NCBI RefSeq assembly: GCF_900184815.1
Contig: NZ_FXXQ01000009.1
Span: forward strand, 124,001-188,000
Direction of reading: 5' to 3'
Origin: Boseongicola aestuarii
GTDB taxonomy: Bacteria > Pseudomonadota > Alphaproteobacteria > Rhodobacterales > Rhodobacteraceae
DNA: 64,000 bases
The first letter of the stretch is position 1. Every line of letters begins with the position of its first letter. Below are positions 53,599 to 64,000 of the stretch, piece after piece. Under the pieces are notes generated by a model, which had not been told where the DNA came from, did no database searches, and was given only the letters and a program-made list of their open reading frames with translations. A program made the translations under genes and the position numbers.

Positions 53599-53979
53599 AT
53601 GGCTGATCTGAAAAAACTTGCTGAAGAGATCGTGGGTCTTACCCTTCTCGAAGCACAAGAACTGAAGACGATCCTGAAGGACGAATACGGCATCGAGCCC
53701 GCTGCTGGCGGCGCTGTCATGATGGCTGGTCCTGCGGGTGGTGACGCTGCTGCTGCTGGCGAAGAGCAGACAGAATTCGACGTCATCCTCAAAGCTGCTG
53801 GTGCCTCCAAGATCAACGTGATCAAGGAAGTCCGCGCAATCACGGGTCTTGGCCTGAAAGAAGCCAAGGACCTGGTCGAAGCTGGCGGCAAAGCTGTCAA
53901 AGAAGGCGTCGACAAAGCGGAAGCAGACGAGATCAAAGCCAAGCTGGAAGCAGCTGGCGCCGAGGTCGAAGTCAAGTAA
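53599..53979 (+). CDS. rplL: 50S ribosomal protein L7/L12
   Basis: A 126-aa stalk protein present in several copies per ribosome that recruits translation GTPases. An N-terminal dimer domain ([20 protein letters not shown]), an Ala-rich hinge (residues 40-56) and the C-terminal domain ([20 protein letters not shown], then [15 protein letters not shown]) are all present. Good ribosome-binding site; a strong terminator follows 21 bp after the stop. Confidence 0.98.
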   Translation: MADLKKLAEEIVGLTLLEAQELKTILKDEYGIEPAAGGAVMMAGPAGGDAAAAGEEQTEFDVILKAAGASKINVIKEVRAITGLGLKEAKDLVEAGGKAVKEGVDKAEADEIKAKLEAAGAEVEVK

Positions 53980-54000
53980 TCGACGTTACAGTCGTGAGAG

Positions 54001-54032
54001 AGGGCCGGGCAGCGATGCCTGGCCCTTTTTTG
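54001..54032 (+). terminator. Rho-independent terminator after rplL
   Basis: An 11-bp stem AGGGCCGGGCA / TGCCTGGCCCT with one G:T mismatch, GCGA loop and a run of six T. It should separate rplJL from the downstream rpoB, which then needs its own promoter. Confidence 0.9.
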
Positions 54033-54354
54033 TTGCGGTGGGTTTGACCAAATTTCAGAGGTTTTGGATGGCGGATTTGCGGACTTTCGAGGCGTCGAAT
54101 AAGAAAACTCAATCTTTCGTTCTCAGATCAAACTGACCGTTCATAGCACTCTCAACCGCGGCTGCGCGATTTCTCATATGCGATAGCTATAAACCAGCTC
54201 TGTTGATGCATTTTGCATGCCGCAGCGAACCTCTCTGTCAAGGATGACAGCGTCCAGGACTGGAAACCGATAATCCCACACTTCGACGCTTAGAGACCAT
54301 ACTTCGTTTAGAACGAAATTCTGGCTGCCGGATTTTCACAATCGACCCCGTTTC
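54033..54354. other. Intergenic region at the left edge of the rplL-rpoB insertion
   Basis: About 320 bp of lower-GC DNA with no credible reading frame, repeat or insertion-sequence end that I can recognise. An AGAA-N5-TTCT inverted repeat lies at 54310. It may be the left flank of the inserted segment. Confidence 0.5.
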
Positions 54355-54424
54355 TGAACAACGTTCAAATAATTCGTGAACATTGTTCACGTCTGCGCTA
54401 GGTGTTGTTTATGAACAGCGTTCA
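54355..54424. promoter_or_regulatory. Three palindromic operators TGAAC-N3-GTTCA
   Basis: Perfect 5-3-5 palindromes: 54355-54367 (TGAACAACGTTCA), 54377-54389 (TGAACATTGTTCA, with G/C flanks making 15 bp symmetrical) and 54412-54424 (TGAACAGCGTTCA). Centres are 22 and 35 bp apart. They end 29 bp before the lipoprotein ATG, so they cover its promoter. The shape suits a dimeric repressor of the TetR class or similar; no such gene is nearby. Confidence 0.7.
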
Positions 54425-54452
54425 AATGAACTGTCTGAATAGGAAAAAAATT

Positions 54453-55022
54453 ATGAAACGCAAAATTGGTAGTCTTTTCATTGCATCAATCCTGTTGGCC
54501 GGATGTGGAGGCGGAACAACCGCTTACGAAGCATTCGATAACCAGGGACAATCAATTTCCGACCGTGCAAACTTGCTTTATCTTGAAGAGGGCTACACGG
54601 ATCCGAGCACCCTGCCGGCAAGCACAACCGCAACTTTCGAGGGCGTGATTGCAATCGCAACACTCGACGAAAGTCTCGAGGTGTTGGGAGATTTAGAATT
54701 AATTGCAGACTTCAACGGTCCCGGTGGCGTGGCAGGTTCAGCCACCAATTTCGTCGACGAGACGAGTAATCCGTACACAGGAACTTTGACGATTTCAAAT
54801 GGCGCAATAGACCGCACGGCGGACATCAATACAGAGTTTACCTATAGCGCGAGAATTGATGGCCCTCTTACTGGCGCGTCAGACACCTACGTCTTTGATG
54901 GTTTTTTGGACGGGGACTTCATCGGCAACGAATATGACTACGCGTTCGGGTTTGCCGAAGGAACCGTGACGTCCGATCTCGAAACCTCAGAGTTCACAGG
55001 AATATTCGCAGCCGAGCGCTAA
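54453..55022 (+). CDS. Transferrin-binding-protein-like surface lipoprotein
   Basis: A 189-aa lipoprotein (signal KIGSLFIASILLAGCGGG; acylated Cys near residue 17). The C-terminal 110 residues are beta-rich with the patterns YTGTLTISNGAIDRTADINT, YVFDGFLDGDFIGNEYDYAF and SEFTGIFAAER. These resemble the eight-strand barrel of TbpB/HpuA-like lipoproteins that often carry metal or haem cargo. The start at 54453 (MKRKIG) is better than the upstream TTG. GC is low for this genome. It lies in an insertion between rplL and rpoB under three palindromic operators. Confidence 0.7.
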   Translation: MKRKIGSLFIASILLAGCGGGTTAYEAFDNQGQSISDRANLLYLEEGYTDPSTLPASTTATFEGVIAIATLDESLEVLGDLELIADFNGPGGVAGSATNFVDETSNPYTGTLTISNGAIDRTADINTEFTYSARIDGPLTGASDTYVFDGFLDGDFIGNEYDYAFGFAEGTVTSDLETSEFTGIFAAER

Positions 55023-55112
55023 GCACTCCGCTGTCTTTTTTGCGGGCATCGGATCTCGAGCCCGTCGTGCAAGCCAAATTCGAGATTCATTTATCAAAAA
55101 AGGAAAATAGTT

Positions 55113-55550
55113 ATGATCAAACAAATTCTTACAGCAGCCGTCGTTTCGTGTTCCGCAATTATCCCGGGGACTGTCTTCGCAGAAGTCATAACATGCGAGC
55201 ATCTGGGTTATCGTGTTACGGGTCGATTTGTGAGCAAGGGGAACGACGCTGAATTGGTGAAGCAGATATTTGGGACAGTATTCCAAGTTGATTCCAAGAC
55301 ACCTGGCGAACTGCTCATGCAATTTGATGACACTTGGTATTTGGTTGAAGATGTTCGTGTTTCTCGGACGAAGAATTTCACGCTCTACAAGTGGCGGGCT
55401 ACTGGAAAGTACACAGACACTAACGAGAGCTACAAACATGACTATTCGTTCAGGATTTATAACGACGGCCGGGGTTCAGCCGGACGGCAGACTTATCCTT
55501 CCGGAAAATACGCCTACATTGAAGCAAAGGGTAAATGCGATAACGTCTAA
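55113..55550 (+). CDS. Exported hypothetical protein, 145 aa
   Basis: A signal peptide (MIKQILTAAVVSCSAIIPGT, cut before EVITC) precedes a beta-rich mature domain of about 120 aa: TCEHLGYRVTGRFVSKGND, LLMQFDDTWYLVEDVRVSRT, then SFRIYNDGRGSAGRQTYPSG. Two cysteines, near the start and end, could form a disulfide. I recognise no family. It is 90 bp after the lipoprotein gene, has an AAGGAAA site, and ends before a hairpin terminator, so the two genes probably form a unit. Confidence 0.65.
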   Translation: MIKQILTAAVVSCSAIIPGTVFAEVITCEHLGYRVTGRFVSKGNDAELVKQIFGTVFQVDSKTPGELLMQFDDTWYLVEDVRVSRTKNFTLYKWRATGKYTDTNESYKHDYSFRIYNDGRGSAGRQTYPSGKYAYIEAKGKCDNV

Positions 55551-55613
55551 GAGCATCTGAGAACTTCCAAGTTCTTTGCAAGAGTGCCATTTCGCGCCCT
55601 CGTCCACATCATT

Positions 55614-55650
55614 TGTCCTGGCTCAACTTAAAAAGGGGCCGGGACATTTT
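55614..55650 (+). terminator. Likely terminator of the inserted gene pair
   Basis: A 9-bp stem TGTCCTGGC / GCCGGGACA with one G:T pair, a 15-nt loop and four T. It is 63 bp after the stop of the 145-aa gene. Confidence 0.5.
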
Positions 55651-56175
55651 CTGCATGCGGACCCGTGACGGATTTGGGCTCAAAGCCGTCATTCTCTGCT
55701 GTGCCGTGTCCCGCTCTCCGATCTTCCGAATCGCATTAATCGGGGGGCGGTTTTACCCGGACTTGCCAAAGCGCAATTAGGCGGGCAGACTGAAATCCGC
55801 GCATCGGTTGCGATGGAACCGGTGACGCCCGATAGCAGACGCAGGACTGATGTGCTCGGTTTTGCGGCAATAAAATAACGCGTTAAATCGCTGTTAACCG
55901 CCTTTGTGTGGTTGAAAGCCGCGGCTGTGGTTGCTATCTCGTGCGCTCAGGCGGAAATTTGATTCGGTGATCGCGCAGTCACAAACCACATAAGTCATTG
56001 ATATTGCTCTATCATAGCGTTCCAGGAATGGTGCGCTTTGATAGGGCAGTTGACGTTTCGGGCGAGGGATCTTTGGGAGGTCTCTCTGGTATGGAAACGA
56101 AAACTGTCCCGATCTGGCACTGCTGCGGACGCCCAAACCGTGTCAGCGCCGATTAAAAACGGAGATCCATATCCT
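55651..56175. other. Long upstream region of rpoB
   Basis: About 525 bp without a convincing gene. It holds a CtrA-type box at 55883 and AT-rich stretches near 56000-56030 (CATTGATATTGCTCTATCATA) that may include the rpoB promoter. Frames in it are short and have no protein-like pattern. Confidence 0.4.
55883..55898. promoter_or_regulatory. CtrA-type binding site (TTAA-N7-TTAAC)
   Basis: TTAAATCGCTGTTAAC is an exact match to the full CtrA box of alphaproteobacteria. It is about 280 bp upstream of rpoB. Chance matches occur in AT-rich gaps, so binding is unproven. Confidence 0.45.
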
Positions 56176-59100
56176 ATGGCAACGACCTATCTCGGCCAGA
56201 AACGTCTTCGCAAGTACTACGGCAAAATTCGTGAAGTTCTTGAGATGCCGAACCTCATCGAGGTTCAAAAATCCTCCTATGACCTTTTCCTTGGCAGCGG
56301 CGACCAGCCCGAGCCGATGGACGGCGAAGGTATCATGGGTGTTTTCCAGTCGGTTTTCCCGATCAAGGATTTCAACGAGACAGCTGTTCTTGAGTTCGTG
56401 AAGTACGAGCTTGAGAAGCCGAAGTACGATGTTGAGGAATGTCAGCAACGCGACATGACCTATAGCGCGCCACTGAAAGTGACGCTGCGCCTTATCGTGT
56501 TCGATGTGGACGAAGACACTGGCGCGAAGTCGGTCAAGGACATCAAGGAACAAGACGTGTTCATGGGCGATATGCCTTTGATGACGCCGAACGGCACATT
56601 TGTCGTGAACGGTACCGAGCGCGTGATCGTTTCCCAGATGCACCGTTCGCCTGGCGTGTTCTTTGACCACGACAAGGGCAAGACGCATGCGAGCGGAAAG
56701 CTGTTGTTCGCCTGCCGGATCATTCCTTACCGTGGGTCTTGGCTCGATTTCGAATTCGACGCCAAAGATCTTGTGTTTGCGCGCATCGACCGTCGCCGCA
56801 AGCTGCCTGTCACGACCCTGCTTTATGCGCTGGGTCTTGATCAGGAAGGTATCATGAATGCTTATTACGATACGGTTAACTTCAAGCTGAAAAAGAACAA
56901 GGGTTGGGTGACCAAGTTCTTCCCGGATCGTGTGCGTGGCACGCGTCCTGCGTTTGATCTGGTGGACGCCAAGACCGGTGAAGTGATTGCGGAAGCTGGC
57001 AAGAAAGTTACGCCGCGCGCCGTGAAGCAGTTGATCGACGACGGCAAGGTCAAGGAACTGCTGGTTCCGTTCGACAATCTGGTTGGCCGGTTCGTATCCT
57101 GTGACATCATCAACGAAGAAACCGGCGCGATCTATGTTGAAGCTGGCGATGAGCTGACTTGGGAGCTGGACAAAGAAGGCGAAGTCAGCGGCGGTACGCT
57201 GAAAGAACTGATGGATGCCGGTGTGACCGAGATTCCGACGCTGGATATCGATAACATCAACGTCGGTCCTTACATCCGCAACACGCTGGCTGCCGACAAG
57301 AACCTTGGACGCGACACTGCGTTGATGGACATCTACCGCGTGATGCGTCCAGGCGAGCCGCCAACCGTTGATGCGGCGTCGGCTTTGTTTGACACGTTGT
57401 TCTTCGACAGCGAGCGGTACGACCTTTCGGCTGTTGGCCGCGTGAAGATGAACATGCGTCTGGCGCTTGATGCCGAAGACACGCAGCGCACGCTTCGCAA
57501 AGAAGACATCGTTGCCTGTATCAAGGCGCTGGTCGATCTGCGTGACGGTCGTGGCGACATCGACGATATTGACCACCTTGGAAACCGCCGGGTTCGCTCG
57601 GTCGGTGAATTGATGGAAAACCAGTATCGCGTTGGTCTGTTGCGCATGGAGCGCGCGATCAAGGAGCGTATGTCGTCGGTCGAGATCGACACGGTGATGC
57701 CGCAGGATCTGATCAACGCCAAGCCTGCCGCTGCTGCGGTGCGCGAGTTCTTTGGATCGTCGCAATTGTCTCAATTCATGGACCAGACGAACCCACTTTC
57801 GGAAGTCACGCACAAGCGTCGTCTTTCCGCGCTTGGGCCCGGCGGTCTGACCCGCGAACGTGCCGGCTTTGAAGTGCGCGACGTGCACCCGACACACTAT
57901 GGTCGGATGTGCCCGATTGAGACACCGGAAGGCCCGAACATCGGTCTGATCAACTCGCTGGCGACATTCGCCCGCGTCAACAAGTATGGCTTTATCGAAA
58001 CGCCGTACCGCAAGGTGGAAAACACCAAGGTAACCGACGAGGTTATCTATCTGTCGGCAACCGAAGAGATGCGGCACACGGTGGCTCAGGCCAACGCGAA
58101 CCTCGATGAGAACGGCAAGTTCGTAAACGACCTCGTGAATACGCGGCGGTCGGGCGAATACACGATGTCGCAGCGCGAAAGTGTTGATCTTATTGACGTT
58201 TCGCCAAAGCAGCTTGTGTCGGTTGCGGCCTCGCTTATTCCGTTCCTCGAAAATGACGACGCGAACCGGGCGCTTATGGGCTCGAACATGCAACGTCAGG
58301 CGGTTCCCCTTCTGCAGGCCGAAGCGCCTCTGGTTGGAACCGGCATCGAGGAAGTCGTGGCCAAGGATTCGGGCGCGGCCATCATGGCGAAGCGTGCGGG
58401 CATCATCGACCAGGTCGACGCGCAGCGTATCGTTGTGCGCGCGACGGAAGATCTTGAGCCGGGCGATCCGGGTGTGGACATCTACAGCCTGCGTAAGTTC
58501 CAGCGGTCGAACCAGAACACCTGCATCAACCAGCGTCCGCTGGTGAAGGTGGGTGACACGGTTGGCAAGAACGAAGTGATTGCGGACGGTCCGTCCACCG
58601 ATATCGGTGAATTGGCCCTTGGTAAGAACGTCGTCGTCGCCTTCATGCCGTGGAATGGTTACAACTATGAGGACTCGATCCTGATTTCCGAGCGTATCGT
58701 TCGCGATGACGTCTTCACCTCGATCCACATCGAGGAATTTGAAGTCGCAGCACGTGACACGAAGCTTGGGCCGGAAGAGATCACTCGCGATATTCCGAAC
58801 GTCGGTGAAGAAGCTCTGCGCAACCTCGACGAGGCTGGCATCGTTTACATCGGCGCGGAAGTTGGACCGGCTGACATTCTGGTTGGCAAGATCACTCCGA
58901 AAGGCGAAAGCCCGATGACGCCGGAAGAAAAGCTTCTGCGCGCCATCTTTGGTGAGAAAGCATCCGACGTGCGGGACACGTCGCTGCGTCTGCCGCCGGG
59001 TGACTTTGGCACGGTTGTTGAAGTTCGTGTCTTCAACCGTCACGGCGTCGAAAAAGACGAGCGTGCATTGCAGATCGAGCGTGAAGAAGTCGAGCGTCTG

Positions 59101-60336
59101 GCCCGTGACCGGGACGACGAATTGGGCATCCTTGAGCGCAACATCTATTCGCGTCTGAAGGACAGCCTTCTTGGCAAAGTTGCCGTGAAGGGTCCGAAAG
59201 GCGTGAAGCCAAAGTCGAAGATCGACGAAGATCTGCTTGAGCAGTTGTCTCGTGGTCAGTGGTGGCAGTTGGCCATCGCGGACGAGAAAGAAGCGCAGGC
59301 GATCGAGGCTCTGAACGCTCAGTACGAAGCGCAAAAGCGTGCTTTGGATCACCGTTTCGAGGACAAGGTCGAGAAGGTCCGTCGTGGTGACGATCTTCCG
59401 CCAGGTGTGATGAAGATGGTCAAGGTCTTTGTAGCCGTGAAGCGCAAGCTTCAGCCCGGCGACAAGATGGCTGGTCGTCACGGCAACAAGGGTGTGATTT
59501 CGAAGGTGGTTCCGATGGAGGACATGCCGTTCCTTGCGGATGGCACGCCGGTTGATTTCGTACTGAACCCGCTGGGTGTGCCGTCGCGTATGAACGTCGG
59601 TCAGATCTTGGAAACACACATGGGTTGGGCGTCGCGCGGTCTGGGTATCCAGATTGACGAGGCTCTGGGGGAGTATCGCCGTTCCGGTGACATGACTCCG
59701 GTCCGTGACGCGATGAAGATCGCCTATGGTGACGACGTTTACGACGAAGGCATCAAGGATCTGGACGAGGATCGTTTGCTGGAGATTGCGGGCAACGCCA
59801 CGCGCGGTGTTCCAATCGCCACACCGGTCTTTGACGGTGCGAAAGAAGCTGACGTGAACAACGCTCTGATGCGGGCGGGCTTCAACGAAAGCGGTCAGTC
59901 GGACTTGTTTGACGGTCGCACGGGCGAGAAGTTTGCACGTCAGGTGACTGTCGGCATCAAGTATCTGCTGAAACTGCACCACCTTGTGGACGACAAAATC
60001 CACGCACGTTCCACAGGCCCTTACAGCCTTGTCACGCAGCAGCCTCTGGGTGGTAAAGCCCAGTTCGGTGGCCAGCGTTTCGGGGAAATGGAAGTCTGGG
60101 CTTTGGAAGCCTACGGCGCGGCATACACGCTTCAGGAGATGCTCACCGTCAAGTCGGACGACGTTGCAGGCCGTACCAAGGTCTACGAGTCGATCGTCAA
60201 GGGCGAGGACAACTTTGAAGCGGGCGTGCCCGAAAGCTTCAACGTGCTTGTGAAAGAAGTCCGGGGCCTCGGCCTCAACATGGAACTCCTGGATGCGATT
60301 GAGGACGACGAAGAAGGAGGGATCGCGGCCGAGTAA
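56176..60336 (+). CDS. rpoB: DNA-directed RNA polymerase subunit beta
   Basis: A 1386-aa beta subunit. The rifampicin-pocket region [15 protein letters not shown], then [13 protein letters not shown] and [18 protein letters not shown], is wild type at the classical D516, H526 and S531 equivalents, so sensitivity is expected. [17 protein letters not shown] lies near residue 1100 and is a core active-site segment. The ATG at 56176 ([17 protein letters not shown]) is the conserved start; the frame is open to 56038 without conservation. It is followed by rpoC after 49 bp. Confidence 0.98.
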   Translation: MATTYLGQKRLRKYYGKIREVLEMPNLIEVQKSSYDLFLGSGDQPEPMDGEGIMGVFQSVFPIKDFNETAVLEFVKYELEKPKYDVEECQQRDMTYSAPLKVTLRLIVFDVDEDTGAKSVKDIKEQDVFMGDMPLMTPNGTFVVNGTERVIVSQMHRSPGVFFDHDKGKTHASGKLLFACRIIPYRGSWLDFEFDAKDLVFARIDRRRKLPVTTLLYALGLDQEGIMNAYYDTVNFKLKKNKGWVTKFFPDRVRGTRPAFDLVDAKTGEVIAEAGKKVTPRAVKQLIDDGKVKELLVPFDNLVGRFVSCDIINEETGAIYVEAGDELTWELDKEGEVSGGTLKELMDAGVTEIPTLDIDNINVGPYIRNTLAADKNLGRDTALMDIYRVMRPGEPPTVDAASALFDTLFFDSERYDLSAVGRVKMNMRLALDAEDTQRTLRKEDIVACIKALVDLRDGRGDIDDIDHLGNRRVRSVGELMENQYRVGLLRMERAIKERMSSVEIDTVMPQDLINAKPAAAAVREFFGSSQLSQFMDQTNPLSEVTHKRRLSALGPGGLTRERAGFEVRDVHPTHYGRMCPIETPEGPNIGLINSLATFARVNKYGFIETPYRKVENTKVTDEVIYLSATEEMRHTVAQANANLDENGKFVNDLVNTRRSGEYTMSQRESVDLIDVSPKQLVSVAASLIPFLENDDANRALMGSNMQRQAVPLLQAEAPLVGTGIEEVVAKDSGAAIMAKRAGIIDQVDAQRIVVRATEDLEPGDPGVDIYSLRKFQRSNQNTCINQRPLVKVGDTVGKNEVIADGPSTDIGELALGKNVVVAFMPWNGYNYEDSILISERIVRDDVFTSIHIEEFEVAARDTKLGPEEITRDIPNVGEEALRNLDEAGIVYIGAEVGPADILVGKITPKGESPMTPEEKLLRAIFGEKASDVRDTSLRLPPGDFGTVVEVRVFNRHGVEKDERALQIEREEVERLARDRDDELGILERNIYSRLKDSLLGKVAVKGPKGVKPKSKIDEDLLEQLSRGQWWQLAIADEKEAQAIEALNAQYEAQKRALDHRFEDKVEKVRRGDDLPPGVMKMVKVFVAVKRKLQPGDKMAGRHGNKGVISKVVPMEDMPFLADGTPVDFVLNPLGVPSRMNVGQILETHMGWASRGLGIQIDEALGEYRRSGDMTPVRDAMKIAYGDDVYDEGIKDLDEDRLLEIAGNATRGVPIATPVFDGAKEADVNNALMRAGFNESGQSDLFDGRTGEKFARQVTVGIKYLLKLHHLVDDKIHARSTGPYSLVTQQPLGGKAQFGGQRFGEMEVWALEAYGAAYTLQEMLTVKSDDVAGRTKVYESIVKGEDNFEAGVPESFNVLVKEVRGLGLNMELLDAIEDDEEGGIAAE

Positions 60337-60385
60337 TCGGCCCGCCCCGACGTCTTTCTCAAACGCCAGCCTTTAAGGATTTAAA

Positions 60386-63300
60386 ATGAACCAGGAACTT
60401 ACAACAAACCCGTTTAACCCGCTTGCTCCGGTCAAAACGTTCGACGAGATCAAAATCTCGCTGGCCTCGCCCGAGCGGATCCTGTCGTGGTCTTACGGTG
60501 AGATCAAAAAGCCGGAAACGATCAACTATCGGACATTCAAGCCCGAGCGCGATGGTCTTTTCTGTGCCCGTATCTTTGGCCCGATCAAAGACTACGAATG
60601 TCTCTGCGGTAAATATAAGCGCATGAAGTATCGCGGCGTTGTCTGCGAGAAATGCGGTGTGGAAGTGACGCTTCAGAAGGTGCGTCGCGAGCGGATGGGC
60701 CATATTGAGCTGGCCGCTCCGGTTGCGCACATCTGGTTCCTGAAGTCGCTGCCAAGCCGCATCGGCCTTATGCTGGATATGACTTTGCGCGATCTTGAGC
60801 GTATTCTCTACTTTGAGAACTATGTGGTGATCGAACCCGGCCTGACGGACCTGCAGTACGGCCAGTTGATGTCGGAAGAAGAGTTCATGGACGCGCAAGA
60901 TGCCTATGGCATGGACGCGTTCACCGCGAACATTGGTGCCGAAGCGATCCGCGAGATGTTGCAGAACATCGACCTTGAGTCCGAGGCTGAGCAGCTGCGT
61001 GCTGATCTGGCCGAGGCGACGGGTGAATTGAAGCCCAAGAAGATCATCAAGCGTCTGAAGATCGTCGAGTCGTTCATTGAATCGGGCAACCGTCCGGAGT
61101 GGATGGTTCTGACTGTGATCCCTGTGATCCCGCCAGAGCTTCGCCCGCTGGTGCCACTTGATGGCGGTCGTTTTGCGACGTCCGACCTCAACGACCTCTA
61201 TCGCCGAGTGATCAACCGGAACAATCGTCTTAAGCGTCTGATCGAGCTTCGCGCGCCGGATATCATTGTGCGGAACGAAAAGCGGATGCTGCAGGAATCT
61301 GTGGATGCGCTGTTTGACAACGGCCGTCGCGGTCGCGTCATCACGGGGGCTAACAAGCGTCCGCTGAAGTCGCTGTCCGATATGCTGAAGGGTAAGCAGG
61401 GTCGTTTCCGTCAGAACCTTTTGGGTAAGCGCGTGGACTTCTCGGGTCGTTCGGTCATTGTGACCGGTCCGGAACTCAAGCTGCACCAGTGCGGTTTGCC
61501 TAAGAAGATGGCTTTGGAGCTATTCAAGCCGTTCATCTATTCGCGTCTTGAAGCCAAAGGTCTGTCGTCGACTGTGAAGCAGGCGAAAAAACTGGTTGAG
61601 AAAGAGCGTCCTGAAGTTTGGGATATTCTCGACGAGGTTATTCGCGAGCATCCGGTTCTTTTGAACCGTGCGCCGACGTTGCACCGACTTGGTATTCAGG
61701 CGTTCGAGCCTGTGCTGATCGAAGGCAAAGCCATTCAGCTGCACCCGCTTGTGTGTTCGGCGTTCAACGCTGACTTCGACGGTGACCAGATGGCCGTTCA
61801 TGTGCCGTTGTCGCTTGAAGCACAGCTTGAAGCCCGTGTTCTGATGATGTCGACGAACAACGTTCTGTCGCCAGCCAACGGCGCGCCGATCATCGTTCCT
61901 TCGCAGGATATGATTCTGGGTCTCTACTACGTGTCGATGGAGCGTCAGGGCATGAAGGGCGAAGGCATGATCTTTGCCGATGCCGACGAAGTGCGTCACG
62001 CTTTGGATGCAGGTGAGGTTCATCTGCACGCCAAGATCAAGGCGCGCGTCAAACAGATCGACGACGAAGGTCAGGAAGTGATCGTTCGTTTTGACACGAC
62101 TCCGGGCCGCGTCATGTTGGGGGCTTTGTTGCCGCTGAATGCGAAAGCGCCGTTCAGCCTGGTTAACCGTTTGCTGCGCAAGAAAGAAGTGCAGCAGGTC
62201 ATCGACACCGTCTACCGTTATTGCGGTCAGAAAGAGTCGGTTATCTTCTGTGACCAGATCATGACCATGGGTTTCCGCGAAGCGTTCAAGGCTGGCATTT
62301 CGTTCGGTAAGGACGACATGGTCATTCCTGACAGCAAGTGGACCATCGTTGATACGGTGCGCGAGCAGGTCAAGGAATTCGAGCAACAGTACATGGACGG
62401 CCTGATCACTCAGGGCGAGAAGTACAACAAAGTTGTTGATGCCTGGTCGAAGTGTTCGGATGACGTTGCTGACGCGATGATGGGCGAGATTTCCTCGGTC
62501 AAGATCGACGATGCGGGTGCCGAAAAGGAACCGAACAGCGTTTACATGATGTCGCATTCCGGTGCGCGTGGTTCGCCTGCTCAGATGAAGCAGCTTGGCG
62601 GTATGCGTGGTCTTATGGCCAAGCCGTCCGGCGAGATCATCGAAACGCCGATCATCTCGAACTTCAAAGAGGGCCTTACGGTTCTTGAGTACTTCAACTC
62701 GACCCACGGTGCTCGTAAGGGCCTTGCGGATACGGCGTTGAAGACGGCGAACTCGGGCTATCTGACGCGTCGTCTGGTGGACGTGGCGCAGGATTGCATC
62801 GTACGTATGCACGACTGTGGCACCGAACTGGCCATCACGGCTGAACCTGCGATCAACGACGGTGAAGTTGTTGCCACTTTGGGTGAGCGTATTCTGGGCC
62901 GTGTTGCGGCTGAGGATGTGTTGGCTCCGGGCACTGACGAAGTGTTGGTGACCAAGGGCGAGCTGATCGACGAGCGTAAGGCCGATCTGGTCGAGCAGGC
63001 CAAAGTTCCGACGATGCGGATGCGGTCGCCTCTGACCTGTGAAGCGGAAGAGGGCGTTTGTGCAATGTGTTACGGTCGTGACCTTGCACGCGGCACGCTG
63101 GTCAACCAGGGCGAAGCTGTCGGTATCATCGCGGCTCAGTCCATCGGTGAACCCGGCACGCAGCTGACGATGCGGACATTCCACATCGGCGGTATTGCTC
63201 AGGGTGGTCAGCAGTCATTCCTTGAGGCGTCTCAGGCTGGCAAGATCATGTTCAAGAACGCGAACCTGCTTGCCAACGAGGCTGGTGAAGAGATCGTCAT

Positions 63301-64000
63301 GGGCCGCAACATGCAGCTTGTCATCATCGACGAGAACGACATTGAGCGGGCCAGCCACAAACTGACGTACGGCACCAAGGTGTTCCCGAAAGAGGGTGAC
63401 ACGGTGGCGCGCGGCGACAAGTTGTTCGAGTGGGATCCCTATACCCTGCCGATCATCGCCGAGAAGGCCGGTACGGTTAAGTTCGTCGATCTGATTTCGG
63501 GCATTTCGGTGCGCGACGAGACCGACGATGCGACAGGCATGACCCAGAAGATCGTGACCGACTGGCGCTCTGCGCCGAAGGGCAGCGATCTGAAGCCTGA
63601 GGTTATTCTTGTGGGTGCCGATGGCGAGCCTGTGCGCAATGAAGCCGGCAATCCGATCACCTATCCGATGTCGGTTGACGCGATTTTGTCGATTGAAGAA
63701 GGGTCGGACGTGAAAGCCGGTGACGTGATCGCGCGTATTCCACGCGAGGGTGCCAAGACGAAGGACATCACCGGTGGTCTGCCGCGTGTTGCCGAACTGT
63801 TCGAGGCACATCGTCCGAAGGACCACGCGATCATCGCCGAAATCGACGGCTATGTGAAATTTGGACGCGACTACAAGAACAAGCGTCGGATTTCGATCGA
63901 ACCGGCTGACGAGACTGGTGAAGCGGTCGAATACATGGTGCCGAAAGGCAAGCACATCCCGGTGCAGGAAGGCGACTTCGTGCATAAGGGTGACTACATC
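60386..64000 (+). CDS. rpoC: DNA-directed RNA polymerase subunit beta', N-terminal 1205 codons
   Basis: The open frame runs from the ATG at 60386 to the window edge in phase. Seen: the zinc-finger cysteines C72, C74, C87 and C90 ([19 protein letters not shown]), the catalytic [15 protein letters not shown] near residue 460 with three metal-binding Asp, and the trigger-loop region [20 protein letters not shown] near residue 915. The last 200 or so residues lie beyond the window. Starts 49 bp after the rpoB stop. Confidence 0.98.
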   Translation, partial: MNQELTTNPFNPLAPVKTFDEIKISLASPERILSWSYGEIKKPETINYRTFKPERDGLFCARIFGPIKDYECLCGKYKRMKYRGVVCEKCGVEVTLQKVRRERMGHIELAAPVAHIWFLKSLPSRIGLMLDMTLRDLERILYFENYVVIEPGLTDLQYGQLMSEEEFMDAQDAYGMDAFTANIGAEAIREMLQNIDLESEAEQLRADLAEATGELKPKKIIKRLKIVESFIESGNRPEWMVLTVIPVIPPELRPLVPLDGGRFATSDLNDLYRRVINRNNRLKRLIELRAPDIIVRNEKRMLQESVDALFDNGRRGRVITGANKRPLKSLSDMLKGKQGRFRQNLLGKRVDFSGRSVIVTGPELKLHQCGLPKKMALELFKPFIYSRLEAKGLSSTVKQAKKLVEKERPEVWDILDEVIREHPVLLNRAPTLHRLGIQAFEPVLIEGKAIQLHPLVCSAFNADFDGDQMAVHVPLSLEAQLEARVLMMSTNNVLSPANGAPIIVPSQDMILGLYYVSMERQGMKGEGMIFADADEVRHALDAGEVHLHAKIKARVKQIDDEGQEVIVRFDTTPGRVMLGALLPLNAKAPFSLVNRLLRKKEVQQVIDTVYRYCGQKESVIFCDQIMTMGFREAFKAGISFGKDDMVIPDSKWTIVDTVREQVKEFEQQYMDGLITQGEKYNKVVDAWSKCSDDVADAMMGEISSVKIDDAGAEKEPNSVYMMSHSGARGSPAQMKQLGGMRGLMAKPSGEIIETPIISNFKEGLTVLEYFNSTHGARKGLADTALKTANSGYLTRRLVDVAQDCIVRMHDCGTELAITAEPAINDGEVVATLGERILGRVAAEDVLAPGTDEVLVTKGELIDERKADLVEQAKVPTMRMRSPLTCEAEEGVCAMCYGRDLARGTLVNQGEAVGIIAAQSIGEPGTQLTMRTFHIGGIAQGGQQSFLEASQAGKIMFKNANLLANEAGEEIVMGRNMQLVIIDENDIERASHKLTYGTKVFPKEGDTVARGDKLFEWDPYTLPIIAEKAGTVKFVDLISGISVRDETDDATGMTQKIVTDWRSAPKGSDLKPEVILVGADGEPVRNEAGNPITYPMSVDAILSIEEGSDVKAGDVIARIPREGAKTKDITGGLPRVAELFEAHRPKDHAIIAEIDGYVKFGRDYKNKRRISIEPADETGEAVEYMVPKGKHIPVQEGDFVHKGDYI

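Noticed and set aside
55894-56136. 80-aa minus-strand frame upstream of rpoB
   Set aside because: No ribosome-binding site or conserved pattern, and it overlaps the probable rpoB promoter region.
54001-56175. Insertion sequence or phage as the source of the rplL-rpoB insertion
   Set aside because: No transposase, integrase, terminal inverted repeats or target duplication could be seen; origin left open.
56143-60003. 1286-codon open frame antisense to rpoB
   Set aside because: It mirrors the codon structure of rpoB, has no conserved domain and no ribosome-binding site. It is a by-product of strong codon bias.
61520-63985. Long open frames antisense to rpoC
   Set aside because: Same reason: rpoC is certain on the plus strand and the antisense frames are rich in Arg, His and Gln with no family pattern.

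Overview
The window reads as chromosomal DNA of an alphaproteobacterium of the Rhodobacteraceae, most likely the marine roseobacter group. The evidence is gcrA, an Irr-type Fur regulator beside fabA, a tandem glycine riboswitch in front of a D-amino acid dehydrogenase gene, the rplJL-rpoBC block with an L10 leader, and many small proteins of the kind conserved in that family. Genes are dense, and same-strand neighbours often overlap by ATGA, GTGA or TGATG. There are no rRNA or tRNA genes, CRISPR arrays, intact transposons or prophage genes.

Layout. 0-5.4 kb: start of a class II histone deacetylase-like gene, an M48 lipoprotein protease, rimO, a decayed GGDEF-EAL gene and gcrA. 5.7-9.7 kb: argD-argF, panE, a mini-ParB and a DUF4389 membrane protein. 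9.8-16.6 kb: a xylulokinase remnant, a secreted beta-propeller, lepA, several small membrane proteins or lipoproteins, an LpxR-like protein and rpsD. 16.7-26.4 kb (minus strand): riboswitch-controlled dadA, then a beta-oxidation cluster (fadJ, thiolase, GST, acyl-CoA dehydrogenase) headed by two MerR regulators with palindromic operators. 26.5-35.6 kb: two thioesterases plus MATE, arsC-pyrD-DUF952, a UshA-like nucleotidase, SRAP, an SLC13 carrier and irr. 35.8-39.5 kb: fabA, a cyclic-nucleotide-binding membrane protein, fabB and fabI. 39.7-45.9 kb: tsaC, a second acyl-CoA dehydrogenase operon, a small cytochrome oxidase subunit and azlCD. 46-51.1 kb: a molybdenum-cofactor operon (fdhD, two YcxB-like proteins, mobA, mobB, and moeA fused to an extra N-terminal domain). 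51.2-64 kb: rhodanese, methyltransferase, rplJ-rplL, a lower-GC insertion with two exported proteins, rpoB and the first 1205 codons of rpoC.

How the parts work together. The fatty-acid genes form two arms: degradation (acyl-CoA dehydrogenases, thiolase, FadJ, probably under MerR control) and synthesis (fabA, fabB, fabI). The Mo-cofactor operon would mature formate dehydrogenase-type enzymes encoded elsewhere.

The least explained features are: the insertion between rplL and rpoB, preceded by three copies of a TGAAC-N3-GTTCA palindrome; an 11-bp tandem-repeat element with a conserved downstream motif at two loci; a repeat family placed just after stop codons; and the extra domain fused to MoeA. 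I found no clear large novel multi-gene system. Most of the window is roseobacter core genome.
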